A stretch of DNA of 64,000 bases from Acidimicrobiales bacterium (GTDB taxonomy: Bacteria; Actinomycetota; Acidimicrobiia; Acidimicrobiales; Acidimicrobilacustridaceae): positions 1 to 64,000 of the forward strand of contig JAURMR010000004.1 in NCBI GenBank assembly GCA_030830565.1, read 5' to 3'. This document shows, one piece after another, positions 25,084-34,454 of the stretch. A program made the translations under genes and the position numbers. Numbering within the stretch: the stretch's first letter is position 1; every line of letters begins with the position of its first letter. The notes beneath the pieces are model-generated. The model had not been told where the DNA came from, did no database searches, and saw only the letters and a program-made list of their open reading frames with translations.

Positions 25084-25875
25084 TCAAGCCGTTGTCGGGA
25101 GCGGGAACGACCCGGCTCCAGCCTCAACCGCATGATCTTTGCGCGGTGGCACTGGTCCGTAGTGACCGGTAATTGAGCGCCGAAGTTCATGTAGCGCATC
25201 CGTTCGGAGTTGGCTGATTCGAGATCGGGTCACTCCAAGTTCGCTCGCTAATTCCGCAGTGGATTGACCGTCGACAAAGTGTCCGAGGATGACGCGGCGT
25301 TGGCGAAGAGGAAGTTCCTCGATCGCCTCACGCAGATACGACAGCAGTTCGGCCTGCTCAAGCAGTTCGACCACGCCGAGTTGCGAGCCGTCGGCAGGTT
25401 CCTCGCTTCGGTTCGGACTCGTGGATTCTTCGGAATAGCCCTGATCGAGTCGACCGATGGAACTGGTTTCAAGAAGTGCTTTGACCTTGATGACCCGCTC
25501 GACAGTTGTTCCAGACTCGGCGGCAAGTTCTTCTGTCGTTGGTCGTCGGCCGTACCGAGCAGTAAGAGCGTTTTCCACTAGCTCAATTCGCCGGGCAGCT
25601 GAGCGCAATGATCGCGGTGCCCAATCCTCGGCACGAACCGCATCGAGCACTGCTCCGCGAATGCGCAGTGCGACAAACCGTTCAAACGGAACACCGCGAG
25701 TGGCGTCAAACCTCCAGGCAGCTTCGACAACACCTAGTGCCCCGGCGCGGATGAGTTCCGCTCGTTCAACATGGCGAGGAAAGTTGGCGGCAATTGAGGC
25801 GACCACTTTGGGAACCACCTCGAGCCCTCTCTCGACCAATGCTGCGACTTCCGGATCCATTGATTGACCGTTCAT
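25084..25875 (-). CDS. FliA/WhiG-type RNA polymerase sigma factor
   Basis: 263 residues from ATG 25875, chosen because AAGGGGAG precedes it. Region 2 reads ELIRAGALGVVEAAWRFDATRGVPFERFVALRIRGAVLD, region 3 RRPTTEELAAESGTTVERV, region 4 LPLRQRRVILGHFVDGQSTAELASELGVTRSRISQL, all typical of the FliA/WhiG group. No flagellar or sporulation genes, nor an anti-sigma gene, are adjacent, so its regulon cannot be read. The residue upstream of region 2 lacks the usual W-x-Y opening. Confidence 0.86.
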   Translation of the reverse strand: MNGQSMDPEVAALVERGLEVVPKVVASIAANFPRHVERAELIRAGALGVVEAAWRFDATRGVPFERFVALRIRGAVLDAVRAEDWAPRSLRSAARRIELVENALTARYGRRPTTEELAAESGTTVERVIKVKALLETSSIGRLDQGYSEESTSPNRSEEPADGSQLGVVELLEQAELLSYLREAIEELPLRQRRVILGHFVDGQSTAELASELGVTRSRISQLRTDALHELRRSITGHYGPVPPRKDHAVEAGAGSFPLPTTA

Positions 25876-26073
25876 GTGACTCCCCTTTCGTGCTTGCGCA
25901 CGCTCCCGCACCCAGAGTTCGACGAAACCTCCCCTTTCGCCGCCCATCCCCGCAACCGGTTGATTGCCGGATCGACACCCTAGGAACGCGCGCCGACCAA
26001 TTTCTGGTCACCCCGGCCCTTTTTTCTGGGTCATTGCGCCCAAGTTGTCTGGATTCCAGGCCCGCAAAGGGGA

Positions 26074-27066
26074 CTAGGCGCCCGCTTCACCCTCAAAGAC
26101 AGCTGCCCGAACACCGCGGCGAGCAAGTTCCGACAGGAACGGAAGAGAATCAACCGACTCGGCGAGTCCCGCCGAACCGAAACGGTGCAACGACCCAGCG
26201 ACGACGAAGCGGCAGGCAACTGCAGCGACTGCGCCAGCGGCAACCGCCGGACGATCCATCGCGCCGTAGACCAGCACCGAGCCACGACCATCGATGCGAC
26301 CACGAACTTCAACGCGCACCGCGCCCGGACCACCTTCGGGGTCGGTAGGCCACAGCATCGGGAGACGAGCAGTGAGCCGGTCGCGTCGAGTCGCTGAAAC
26401 TCGTGATGTCACTCGCCGAACACCGGGGAACGCCGGCACCAACACAAGTGCGTCGGGCAATTCGGCTCGATAACAGTCTTGCGGTCCAATGGGATCGGGG
26501 AACCAACACAGTTCGCGACCAGAACCACCGGGACGCGCGTCCCACGCGCCATCACGCCAGTCGATTGCACCGCGGCCGAGCGCTCGGTGGTGTTGACGTG
26601 CGCACGCTGGACCGCCGGTGCCTGATTTCGCAATGTGGATTTCATCCACCTGTTCGAATTTTCTTGAGGCATGCGCGGCAAGCACACATGTCAATCCGGG
26701 AGCGAAACCCGCACCAATCACAACATGAACATTGCGTTCGCGAGCGTGCTGATCAAGCGCCAAAAGCGCACGAACATCGGTGAGGTCATCAGTTGTGCTG
26801 ATGACATGGATGCCCCGTCGAACAAATTGTTCAGCGACAGGAGATTGCGTGCGCGCCGGACCAGCAAGCACGACAACGTCGACGTCGAGTGGGTCATCGA
26901 GCGCTCCGCGATCGATGATCGCTCGATCTCCGAGACTGTTCGCAACAACTTCGACGCGGTTTCGTCGTTCGTCGCGAAGAACGACCTCGTCGTCATCTGT
27001 CGACACAAGCTGTCGGGCAAGACGAGCGCCGACTGCGCCGACACCGAGAATTCCGATACGGGCCAT
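26074..27066 (-). CDS. Saccharopine dehydrogenase-like NAD-binding protein
   Basis: 330 residues from ATG 27066. The N-terminal Rossmann motif is ARIGILGVGAVGARLARQL, then VDVVVLAGPARTQSPVAEQFVRRGIHVISTTDD and GAGFAPGLTCVLAAHA, the layout of saccharopine dehydrogenase-like NAD-binding proteins. The C-terminal half is less typical and ends RGVRAAVFEGE. The substrate is unknown. The start lies one base after the stop of a 45-codon ORF, so the two may be coupled. Confidence 0.68.
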   Translation of the reverse strand: MARIGILGVGAVGARLARQLVSTDDDEVVLRDERRNRVEVVANSLGDRAIIDRGALDDPLDVDVVVLAGPARTQSPVAEQFVRRGIHVISTTDDLTDVRALLALDQHARERNVHVVIGAGFAPGLTCVLAAHASRKFEQVDEIHIAKSGTGGPACARQHHRALGRGAIDWRDGAWDARPGGSGRELCWFPDPIGPQDCYRAELPDALVLVPAFPGVRRVTSRVSATRRDRLTARLPMLWPTDPEGGPGAVRVEVRGRIDGRGSVLVYGAMDRPAVAAGAVAAVACRFVVAGSLHRFGSAGLAESVDSLPFLSELARRGVRAAVFEGEAGA

Positions 27067-27067
27067 G

Positions 27068-27205
27068 TCAGTCGAGGTCCGGTCCGGACAGTTCGCGCCA
27101 CCCGCCCGAACGAGGCGGGGCGACACCTGATCCGCGGAGCCGAACGGCGGCGGCGACAAGCGCCCCCATGCCGATGGCAACCATGGCCCGTCGGATCATC
27201 TTCAT
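27068..27205 (-). CDS. Possible small membrane protein directly after tRNA-Ile
   Basis: A 45-codon frame absent from the ORF track. It encodes a short basic start, one hydrophobic helix (AMVAIGMGALVAAAVRL) and a tail with GGWRELSGPDLD. Its ATG lies two bases after the 3' end of tRNA-Ile and its TGA one base before the next start. It has the look of a single-pass membrane peptide, but no family is recognised and no ribosome site is present. If real, RNase cleavage at the tRNA end would leave an almost leaderless mRNA. Confidence 0.45.
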   Translation of the reverse strand: MKMIRRAMVAIGMGALVAAAVRLRGSGVAPPRSGGWRELSGPDLD

Positions 27206-27207
27206 CG

Positions 27208-27281
<74 letters not shown>

Positions 27282-27334
27282 GAACTGGCCGGGGCGTCAC
27301 CATACCGGACCCCCCGGCAGCCGGGAAAACCGGT

Positions 27335-27820
27335 TCAGGAAGACTGGTCGGGAACAGCCTGTGCCGTCTCGAGTTCGACCACCGTAAACCGCAGCCCACC
27401 AAGCACTCCGGCAATGAGGTTGAACAGGACACTGGTGACCACCGCAAAGAGGGCTCCGCCGACAAAGAGCACAAGTCCAGCGATCGTTGCGCCTTCGAAC
27501 ACCTTGATTCCGTCGATCGTGAAGGAACTTTCGGCCAACAACTGCGCCAAAAAGTCCTCGACCTTGCCGATACTGCCGGTCACCACGGCTCCCTGCCACA
27601 GGAGGACCCCAGCAACCACGATGATGAGCCAAAGGCAAAAGGCGAACGACAGCGAGACTCGCAACATCGACCAGGGATCGATTCGGGTGACAACGCGCTG
27701 GACCTGACGGGCCTTCACTGCCTTGCCCTGTCCCCGACCGATGGTGTTCCGGGGGGGTGGAGGGGCCGAGGCAGTCGGGGGCGCCGAGAAGGTGACTCCG
27801 GGCGTCTGGTCGACGGTCAT
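27335..27820 (-). CDS. DUF3566 membrane protein
   Basis: 161 residues from ATG 27820. A Pro-rich cytoplasmic N-terminus precedes VQRVVTRIDPWSMLRVSLSFAFCLW, the start of the DUF3566 domain, with two membrane helices (LSFAFCLWLIIVVAGVLLW and AGLVLFVGGALFAVVTSVLFNLIAGVLGGL). This gene is conserved downstream of gyrA in Actinobacteria, including mycobacteria; function is unknown to me. A TACACT hexamer ends 6 nt before the ATG. Confidence 0.87.
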   Translation of the reverse strand: MTVDQTPGVTFSAPPTASAPPPPRNTIGRGQGKAVKARQVQRVVTRIDPWSMLRVSLSFAFCLWLIIVVAGVLLWQGAVVTGSIGKVEDFLAQLLAESSFTIDGIKVFEGATIAGLVLFVGGALFAVVTSVLFNLIAGVLGGLRFTVVELETAQAVPDQSS

Positions 27821-27826
27821 CGTCGA

Positions 27827-27832
27827 AGTGTA
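27827..27832 (-). promoter_or_regulatory. Putative -10 of a leaderless DUF3566 promoter
   Basis: TACACT on the minus strand, 6 nt from the start codon, with no ribosome site between. Confidence 0.42.
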
Positions 27833-27861
27833 CGCATCGGGACACTTGATGGACGACAGGG

Positions 27862-28185
27862 TCACCATTGCCGCCTCGCTCGGGCGGTGGCTCGTAGGTC
27901 CTCGAGTCGCACCACCACTTCGACTTCAGCACCCTGCACCACGAAGGATTCGAGGACTGCTCCGTTCGCTTCGGTCACTGCTCCGGCGACGTCCTCACCC
28001 TCCGTTGCACCCGCCAGCGCAGCGGCGTCGGCCGCAGCCTGTGCCCGAGCCCTGCGGTCGACCTGACCACCGAGACGAACCACGACAAGCGCAATGACCA
28101 TGACGATGGCGAGCGCAACGACCGCCATCGGCACGATCTGGCCATCGTCACCTCGACAACGAAGGGTTCCGCTGTTTTGAACCAT
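27862..28185 (-). CDS. TadE/TadG-like secreted or pilin-like protein
   Basis: 107 residues. The N-terminal DDGQIVPMAVVALAIVMVIALVVV followed by RRARAQAAADAAALAGA is the pattern of TadE/TadG-like N-terminal segments, where the hydrophobic helix anchors the protein and A-A-D-A-A-A-L-A-G-A follows. GGGGAG precedes the ATG. It lies between gyrA and DUF3566, all in the same direction. No Tad assembly genes are in the window, so secretion partners are elsewhere or it acts alone. Confidence 0.66.
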   Translation of the reverse strand: MVQNSGTLRCRGDDGQIVPMAVVALAIVMVIALVVVRLGGQVDRRARAQAAADAAALAGATEGEDVAGAVTEANGAVLESFVVQGAEVEVVVRLEDLRATARARRQW

Positions 28186-28316
28186 GACCCACTCCCCTGT
28201 TGCGGATCAACAGTCGGCTCCGACCAATGGCGGAACCGACCGCAAGAATCAGTCAGGGGAAGGAATATTTGAGCCGGTTGAAGCCGCCCCTATGTATCGC
28301 CGTCAGACGACGAAGA

Positions 28317-30818
28317 TCAGTCGTCGTCCTCGGTACCAAGGACCGGAGCAACCGAGGCGACGGTTTCGCCGTCGACCACGTTCATGACGCGAACGCCGGT
28401 GGCATCGCGACCTTGCGAGGAGATTTCACGAACCTCCATGCGAATCACGGTGCCGACACTGTTGATCACGAAGATTTCGTCGTCGATGCCAACCATGAAG
28501 GCGGCAACCACCGAACCCTTCTTTTCGTTGATCTTGATGCCCCGCACGCCCTGACCGCCGCGGCCCTGACGATTGAACTTGTCGAGCTGCGTGCGCTTTC
28601 CGTAGCCACCGTCGGTCACGATGAGGATTGCCGCGTCGTCGCGAGTGACATCGCAAGACACCACTTCGTCGCCTGCACGCATCTTCATGCCACGAACGCC
28701 GGCCGCAGCGCGACCCATTGCACGAACTTCGTCTTCGGCAAAGCGAATCGCTTGTCCTGCTTTCGACACCATGAGGATGTCGTCGCCACCATTGGTGGGG
28801 ATAACGCGAACGAGTTCATCGCCATCTTTGAGGTTGATGGCAATGATGCCGGCACGAAGCGATGAGTCGTATTCGGTGAACTTGGTCTTCTTGACCTGAC
28901 CGTTCTTGGTGCAGAAGAAGAGGAACTTGTTCGACTCGTAATCGCGAGTATCGATGATCGCCTGGATCTTTTCGTCCGGTTGCAACGGAAGAAGGTTGAC
29001 CACCGCGGTTCCGCGTGCGGTGCGTTCCTTCATCGGAATTTCGTGCGCCTTGAGGCGATACACGCGACCGCGTGTCGAGAAGAACAACAGGTACGCGTGC
29101 GCGGTGGTGTGAATGATGTGCTGGACGTAGTCCTCATCCTTGAGTTTCGTGCCCGCAACGCCACGGCCGCCGCGGCCCTGCACCTTGAATGCGTCAGAGG
29201 ACACGGTCTTGATGTAACCCTTGGCCGACATCGTGACCACAAGATCTTCATCGTCGATGAGGTCTTCGATGTCGAGATCGCCAACATCGAACGTGATTTG
29301 GCTGCGACGAGGCTGTCCGTAGGTTTCACGAACCTTGCCCATTTCTTCAGCGATGACGGCCCGTTTCTTGCCTTCATCGCCGAGGATGGCTTCCAGATCA
29401 GCAATGGTTTCGCGCAACTTCGCCATTTCCTCTTCGAGTTGCGAACGACCCAAACGAGTGAGGCGCGACAACTGCATGTCGAGGATGTGCTCGGCCTGTT
29501 CGGTCGAGAATTCAAACGGCGCAGCCATCAACGCTTCGCGTGCGGCCTGCTTATCGGCCGAAGCGCGGATAGCGGCGATGATTTCGTCGATGAGGTCGAG
29601 GGCCTTCAGCAGACCTTCAACGATGTGAGCGCGGCGTTGCGCCTCATCGAGGCGGTATTGCGAACGACGAGTAATGACTTCGATCTGATGATCGATATAG
29701 GCAACAAGCGCGTCGCGAAGGTTGAGGGTGCGAGGAATTCCGTCGACGAGTGCAACGGTGTTCACGGCAAAGTTGGTTTGCAGTGGAGTGCGCTTGTAGA
29801 GGTTGTTGAGAATGACGAGTGCAGGCGCATCGCGCTTGAGGCGAAGCACAAGGCGCATCTTGCCCTTGGCGGATTCGTCGTTCAGTTCAGCAATGCCTTC
29901 GAGCTCGCGGTTATCGACCAGTTCTTTGACCTTGACGATGAACTGGTTCGGGCTGACCTGGTAGGGAAGTTCGGTAATGACGATGAAGTCCGAACGCGCG
30001 CCTTCTTCGATTTCGGCCTTACCGCGAAGCTTGATGGAGCCACGACCAGTTCGGTACGCGTCGATAATTCCCTGGCGACCCATGATGAGCGCGCCGGTCG
30101 GGAAGTCAGGACCCTTGACGAACTCCATGAGGTCGTCAGGCGTTGCTTCTGGATTTTGCAAAAGGTGATTCACTGCGTCGATGACTTCACCAAGATTGTG
30201 CGGCGGAATGTTGGTGGCCATACCAACCGCAATGCCCTGCGAACCATTTACCAACAGGTTGGGGAAACGGCTGGGGAGAACTACTGGTTCTTGGAACTCA
30301 CCCGAATAGTTGTCGATGAAGTCGACGGTGTTTTCGTCGATGTCGGCGAGCATGTCAAGCGCCATCGGAGCAAGGCGACATTCGGTGTAACGCGCAGCAG
30401 CCGGTGGTTCATCGAGCGAACCGAAGTTTCCCTTTGGATGCACGAGTGGGTGACGCAATGAAAACGACTGGCCCATTCGAACCAGCGCGTCATAAATCGC
30501 GGAGTCACCATGCGGGTGGTACTTGCCCATGACTTCGCCGGTTACACGAGCGCATTTCATGGTTGGGCGGTCAGGAAGGGCACGGAGGTCGTACATGCCC
30601 CAAAGGATTCGGCGGTGAACGGGCTTCAGACCGTCTCGTGCATCGGGAAGTGCACGCGACACGATGACTGACATCGCGTAGTCGAGGAAGGAGCGTTCCA
30701 TCTCCTCCTGGATCTCAATTGGCTCGATGGTGCCAAACGTCGCCGGCGGCGCATCACCTGAACCGGTGTCGTCGCCTCCGGAGTTTGCGCCCTCGTCCGA
30801 TGCCTTTTTCTTCGCCAT
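28317..30818 (-). CDS. gyrA: DNA gyrase subunit A
   Basis: 833 residues, full length. The N-terminal breakage-reunion domain holds [10 protein letters not shown] with the catalytic Tyr, and the quinolone-resistance region reads [17 protein letters not shown] with Ser and Asp at the two classic positions, which predicts no target-site quinolone resistance. The C-terminal beta-pinwheel contains the GyrA-box [10 protein letters not shown]. The first 25 residues are an acidic low-complexity extension. gyrB lies 35 bp upstream in the same direction; together they introduce negative supercoils. Confidence 0.98.
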   Translation of the reverse strand: MAKKKASDEGANSGGDDTGSGDAPPATFGTIEPIEIQEEMERSFLDYAMSVIVSRALPDARDGLKPVHRRILWGMYDLRALPDRPTMKCARVTGEVMGKYHPHGDSAIYDALVRMGQSFSLRHPLVHPKGNFGSLDEPPAAARYTECRLAPMALDMLADIDENTVDFIDNYSGEFQEPVVLPSRFPNLLVNGSQGIAVGMATNIPPHNLGEVIDAVNHLLQNPEATPDDLMEFVKGPDFPTGALIMGRQGIIDAYRTGRGSIKLRGKAEIEEGARSDFIVITELPYQVSPNQFIVKVKELVDNRELEGIAELNDESAKGKMRLVLRLKRDAPALVILNNLYKRTPLQTNFAVNTVALVDGIPRTLNLRDALVAYIDHQIEVITRRSQYRLDEAQRRAHIVEGLLKALDLIDEIIAAIRASADKQAAREALMAAPFEFSTEQAEHILDMQLSRLTRLGRSQLEEEMAKLRETIADLEAILGDEGKKRAVIAEEMGKVRETYGQPRRSQITFDVGDLDIEDLIDDEDLVVTMSAKGYIKTVSSDAFKVQGRGGRGVAGTKLKDEDYVQHIIHTTAHAYLLFFSTRGRVYRLKAHEIPMKERTARGTAVVNLLPLQPDEKIQAIIDTRDYESNKFLFFCTKNGQVKKTKFTEYDSSLRAGIIAINLKDGDELVRVIPTNGGDDILMVSKAGQAIRFAEDEVRAMGRAAAGVRGMKMRAGDEVVSCDVTRDDAAILIVTDGGYGKRTQLDKFNRQGRGGQGVRGIKINEKKGSVVAAFMVGIDDEIFVINSVGTVIRMEVREISSQGRDATGVRVMNVVDGETVASVAPVLGTEDDD

Positions 30819-30853
30819 CTGTTGCCTGTGGTTCCTGTCGTCGGGCGGCTTCC

Positions 30854-32791
30854 TCAGATATCGAGGAAGCGCACGTCCTTCGCGTTTGTCTGAATGAAGT
30901 GCTTGCGGGATTCAACGTCGTCACCCATAAGCACCGAGAAGATTTCGTCGGCGATTGCGGCTTGTTCGACGGTGACCTGAAGCAACGTGCGCTTCGTGGC
31001 GTCCATCGTGGTGTCGCCGAGTTCGTCGTAATCCATTTCGCCGAGACCCTTGAGTCGCTGGAACTCTTTCTTGTGGTCTGGTTTCTCGGACAAGAATGCG
31101 GCCTTTGCGGTGTCGTCCTTGAGATAGATCTTCTCTTTGCCGACAACCGTTGAGTAAAGCGGCGGCTGCGCAATGTACACGTGCTGCTGTTCGACGAGTT
31201 CCTTCATGTGACGGAAGAAGAACGTAAGTAGAAGTGTACGAATGTGTGAACCGTCGACATCGGCGTCGCACATAAGGATGACTTTGTTGTAGCGAATCTT
31301 TTCAACATCGAATTCCGCACTCACACCAGCACCGATGGCTGTAATAAGGGTTTGGACTTCATTGTTCTTCAGCATCTTGTCGAGACGAGCTCGTTCGACG
31401 TTGAGAATCTTGCCGCGAATGGGAAGGATCGCTTGTGTGCGCGGATCGCGCGCAGCGACTGCGGAGCCGCCAGCGGAATCGCCTTCCACGATGAAGAGTT
31501 CGCATTCGTCGGGATTGCGGCTGGCGCAGTCTTTGAGTTTGTCGGGCATGCCCGCACCTTCAAGTGCGGACTTCCGGCGAGTGGCGTCACGCGCGTTTCG
31601 GGCAGCGAGACGAGCGCGGGATGCGAGTGTCGCTTTCTGCACAATCTTGCGAGCTTCGGCAGGATTTTCTTCAAGCCAATCGGCAAGGCGTTCGTTCGTG
31701 GCCTTTTCAACCAATGAACGCATTGAAACGTTGCCCAACTTGCCCTTGGTCTGACCTTCGAACTGCGGTTCACGAAGTTTCACCGAAATGATTGCGGTGA
31801 GACCTTCACGAATGTCATCGCCAGTGAGATTGTCTTCCTTCTCTTTGAGAAGTGACTTTGCTCGGGCGTACTTGTTCACCACGTTGGTGATGGACTTTTT
31901 GAAACCTTCTTCATGCATGCCGCCTTCAATGGTGGCGATGCCATTTGCGAAAGAGTGAAGCCCGTCGGCGTTGAAACCGGTGTTCCACTGGAACGCGATT
32001 TCTACTTCCTGATCTTCTTCGGCTTGTTCGTAGTAGCCGACTTTTTTGAAGAGGGCTTCTTTCGAGGAATTCAGGTGGCGAACAAAATCGACGATGCCGC
32101 CGGCGTACTTGAAGACGATGACTTCGGAATTTGTCGCATCGGGACGCTTGTCCTGGAAACGAATTTCGAGTCCCTTATTCAAGAACGCCATCATCTGAAA
32201 GCGCTCGAGCAAGGTCTGAGCGCGGAACACCGTTTCGTCGAAAATGGTGGGGTCGGGCCAGAAACGAACCGTTGTGCCGGTTCGGCCCTTCGGTGCCTTT
32301 CCGCGAACCTCAAGCTTGGTGGTGAGCTTTCCGCCGTTGGTGAAGTCCATGTAGTGGCGATTGTCAGAGTGATCGATTTCGACCTCAACCCGCTCAGAGA
32401 GAGCGTTCACAACAGAGATACCCACACCGTGGAGACCGCCGGAGACCTTGTAACCGCCTCCGCCGAACTTGCCACCAGCGTGAAGCACGGTGAGCACGAC
32501 CTCGGCCGCACTCATGCCCTTCATTTTTGGATCAGGATGTTTGTCGACCGGGATACCGCGTCCGTCATCGACGACTTCGCATCCGCCATCGGGCAACAAC
32601 GTGACTTCAATGCGAGTGGCGTGACCGGCCATCGCTTCGTCAACAGAGTTATCGACCACTTCGTACACCAAGTGATGCAGACCAGCTGGACCGGTTGAAC
32701 CGATGTACATGCCGGGTCGTTTGCGCACCGCCTCGAGGCCCTCGAGGATCGTGATGTCTTTTGCGCCGTACTCTTCGGTGGTTTTCGCCAC
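30854..32791 (-). CDS. gyrB: DNA gyrase subunit B
   Basis: 645 residues. GHKL ATPase motifs: EAVRKRPGMYIGST near residue 19, DNSVDEA, DDGRGIPVDKHP, and GGLHGVGISVVNALS. The TOPRIM part has ELFIVEGDSAGGSA and the acidic CDADVDGSHIRTLLL, ending in the usual YIAQPPLY and FLDI tail. No intein. It is upstream of gyrA and downstream of dciA, as in other Actinobacteria. Confidence 0.98.
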   Translation of the reverse strand: MAKTTEEYGAKDITILEGLEAVRKRPGMYIGSTGPAGLHHLVYEVVDNSVDEAMAGHATRIEVTLLPDGGCEVVDDGRGIPVDKHPDPKMKGMSAAEVVLTVLHAGGKFGGGGYKVSGGLHGVGISVVNALSERVEVEIDHSDNRHYMDFTNGGKLTTKLEVRGKAPKGRTGTTVRFWPDPTIFDETVFRAQTLLERFQMMAFLNKGLEIRFQDKRPDATNSEVIVFKYAGGIVDFVRHLNSSKEALFKKVGYYEQAEEDQEVEIAFQWNTGFNADGLHSFANGIATIEGGMHEEGFKKSITNVVNKYARAKSLLKEKEDNLTGDDIREGLTAIISVKLREPQFEGQTKGKLGNVSMRSLVEKATNERLADWLEENPAEARKIVQKATLASRARLAARNARDATRRKSALEGAGMPDKLKDCASRNPDECELFIVEGDSAGGSAVAARDPRTQAILPIRGKILNVERARLDKMLKNNEVQTLITAIGAGVSAEFDVEKIRYNKVILMCDADVDGSHIRTLLLTFFFRHMKELVEQQHVYIAQPPLYSTVVGKEKIYLKDDTAKAAFLSEKPDHKKEFQRLKGLGEMDYDELGDTTMDATKRTLLQVTVEQAAIADEIFSVLMGDDVESRKHFIQTNAKDVRFLDI

Positions 32792-32896
32792 GCTTTGGGC
32801 TTCCCCTTACCGGTACTTCGCCGGTGTCTTGATTGCGAGATCAACAGGTACAAACTGCGAATTCGACACGTAAAGCGCGTCTGTCACAGTCGGAGA

Positions 32897-32902
32897 ATCC
32901 TA
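32897..32902 (-). promoter_or_regulatory. Putative -10 before gyrB
   Basis: TAGGAT on the minus strand about 105 nt before the gyrB start, giving a long leader in a 183-bp gap after dciA. The spacer holds no other feature I can name. Confidence 0.3.
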
Positions 32903-32974
32903 CCAGCGACACGCGTGTTTAACGGGTATTACGACGCGCAAATCATGGGTTTCGCGTGAAGCGAAGCGACAGGG

Positions 32975-33310
32975 TCAACCAGCCTGTTCTGGCCGAACAC
33001 GAACATCGATTGCGTCAACTGCATTGCGTCCAAGTTCTGCTTGAAGTCGCTCGATCAAATCGTGTTCGAGAAAGCGCAATTGCGTTGCCCATGCCGGATC
33101 AGAAACAGCAACAACCAGCGTCGTTCCCTTTATTGCAACCGGACGACTTTGCGCGGCGACTGCGTCTCCGACGAGTTCAGGCCAACGTCCAAAAATGCCC
33201 GTTGTGACATCGGCTGATGGTCCACCGAGATGACGAACAATGCGATCAAGGCTTGCATGCATTGACACCGGATCGCCGGTTGATGCATCTGGCAATGGTT
33301 CCCACGGCAT
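32975..33310 (-). CDS. dciA: DciA/DUF721 family protein
   Basis: 111 residues. IFGRWPELVGDAVAAQSRPVAIKGTTLVVAVSDPAWATQLRFLEHDLIERL is the DUF721 core, the KH-like domain of DciA, which helps load the replicative helicase in bacteria without DnaC. The N-terminal 25 residues are variable and an internal ATG (33262) is an alternative start. Its place between recF and gyrB is the usual actinobacterial one. DnaB, its expected partner, is encoded at 60158. Confidence 0.85.
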   Translation of the reverse strand: MPWEPLPDASTGDPVSMHASLDRIVRHLGGPSADVTTGIFGRWPELVGDAVAAQSRPVAIKGTTLVVAVSDPAWATQLRFLEHDLIERLQAELGRNAVDAIDVRVRPEQAG

Positions 33311-33373
33311 CCACGCAGTGTACGAAGCGCTTCTCGCACCACGATGCCTACACGAGAAAAACTGCGTTTTTTC

Positions 33374-34453
33374 TTAGTCCGGACGGATTGTTGCGTTCGA
33401 GACTCTCAACACCAGTTCGGGTGACGCGCCTGGCGGAAGTCCGGCGGCACTCGACAAGACCGTTTGGCCTGGTGGCAAATGCTCGAGAAGTGCCGCGCTG
33501 CGATCGGGGTCGAGTTCGGAGAACACGTCGTCGAGCAACAAAATCGGTGAAGAGCCCGTTGCATCGGTAACAACGCGATGGGCAGCAAGGCGCAGTGCTA
33601 ATGCGAGTGAGCGTTGTTCTCCTTGTGACGCATGCGTTCGGGAGGGCAGTTGATCAAGGTGAAGGACGAGATCATCGCGATGAGGGCCTACAAGCGAAAC
33701 CCCACGGCGGAGTTCGTCTCGACGAGCGGCTTCAAGTGCTGCGGCCAAACCTTGTTCACGCCACGGCGCGTCGTACGACACCGTGACAGGGACTGGCCGC
33801 CCGGCAACCTGGGAGTAAGCAAGATCAAGTGCTGGACCGAGTTCTCGCACCAGTTCATCGCGAGCATCGGCTAAGGCCTCACCGGTCTCGATCAGCTTTG
33901 CGTCCCACACCATGAGCGTTGCTTCGACTTCTGGACTGAGTCGCCCACCGGACTGCTTCAGCAACGCGTTTCGTTGACGAAGGATTCGGTCGAGATCTGA
34001 GCGCAATGAATCAAACGCCGGCCGCCGAGCGACAAGCGCATCATCCAAATAGCGGCGTCGTTCCGCCGGGCCCCCCTTAACCAACTCAAGGTCATCGGGC
34101 GCAAACACCGAAACGCGCAAGGCGCCGAGGAGATCGCGGGTTCGGGCCAACTTTTGCTTATTGACCTGCACGCGACCGCGACCACTTGACGCGATTTCTG
34201 CCTCGATAAGAAGTTGCCGCCCCTCGCGCTCCCCTTCTGCGCGAACAATCGCCGAGGTTGCTCCCGATCGAACGAGCGCGTCGTTCGGAGCTCCGCGAAA
34301 TGAGGACAGAGTCGCGAGATAGCCAATGGCTTCCATCACGTTTGTCTTTCCTTCGCCGTTTTGGCCAAGGAGAGCCGTGAGCCCAGGTGCAAAGGCGATA
34401 TCCGCGCTGGCGTAGGACCGAAAGTCAGTGAGCCAGAGACGAGCGAGGCGCAC
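33374..34453 (-). CDS. recF: DNA replication and repair protein RecF
   Basis: 359 residues. Walker A GQNGEGKTN near residue 30, the ABC-type signature region THASQGEQRSLALALRL, and Walker B ILLLDDVFSELD. RecF helps load RecA on gapped DNA and reads the SMC-like N-terminus MRLARLWLTDFRSY. Start GTG is one base after the dnaN stop, so dnaN and recF are coupled. Confidence 0.95.
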   Translation of the reverse strand: MRLARLWLTDFRSYASADIAFAPGLTALLGQNGEGKTNVMEAIGYLATLSSFRGAPNDALVRSGATSAIVRAEGEREGRQLLIEAEIASSGRGRVQVNKQKLARTRDLLGALRVSVFAPDDLELVKGGPAERRRYLDDALVARRPAFDSLRSDLDRILRQRNALLKQSGGRLSPEVEATLMVWDAKLIETGEALADARDELVRELGPALDLAYSQVAGRPVPVTVSYDAPWREQGLAAALEAARRDELRRGVSLVGPHRDDLVLHLDQLPSRTHASQGEQRSLALALRLAAHRVVTDATGSSPILLLDDVFSELDPDRSAALLEHLPPGQTVLSSAAGLPPGASPELVLRVSNATIRPD

Positions 34454-34454
34454 G

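Noticed and set aside
28980-30461. 493-aa plus-strand ORF opposite gyrA
   Set aside because: Exact antisense of gyrA with odd composition; the gyrA frame is full length and conserved.
31913-32698. 261-aa plus-strand ORF opposite gyrB
   Set aside because: Antisense of conserved GHKL ATPase sequence; long only because of GC-rich codon bias.
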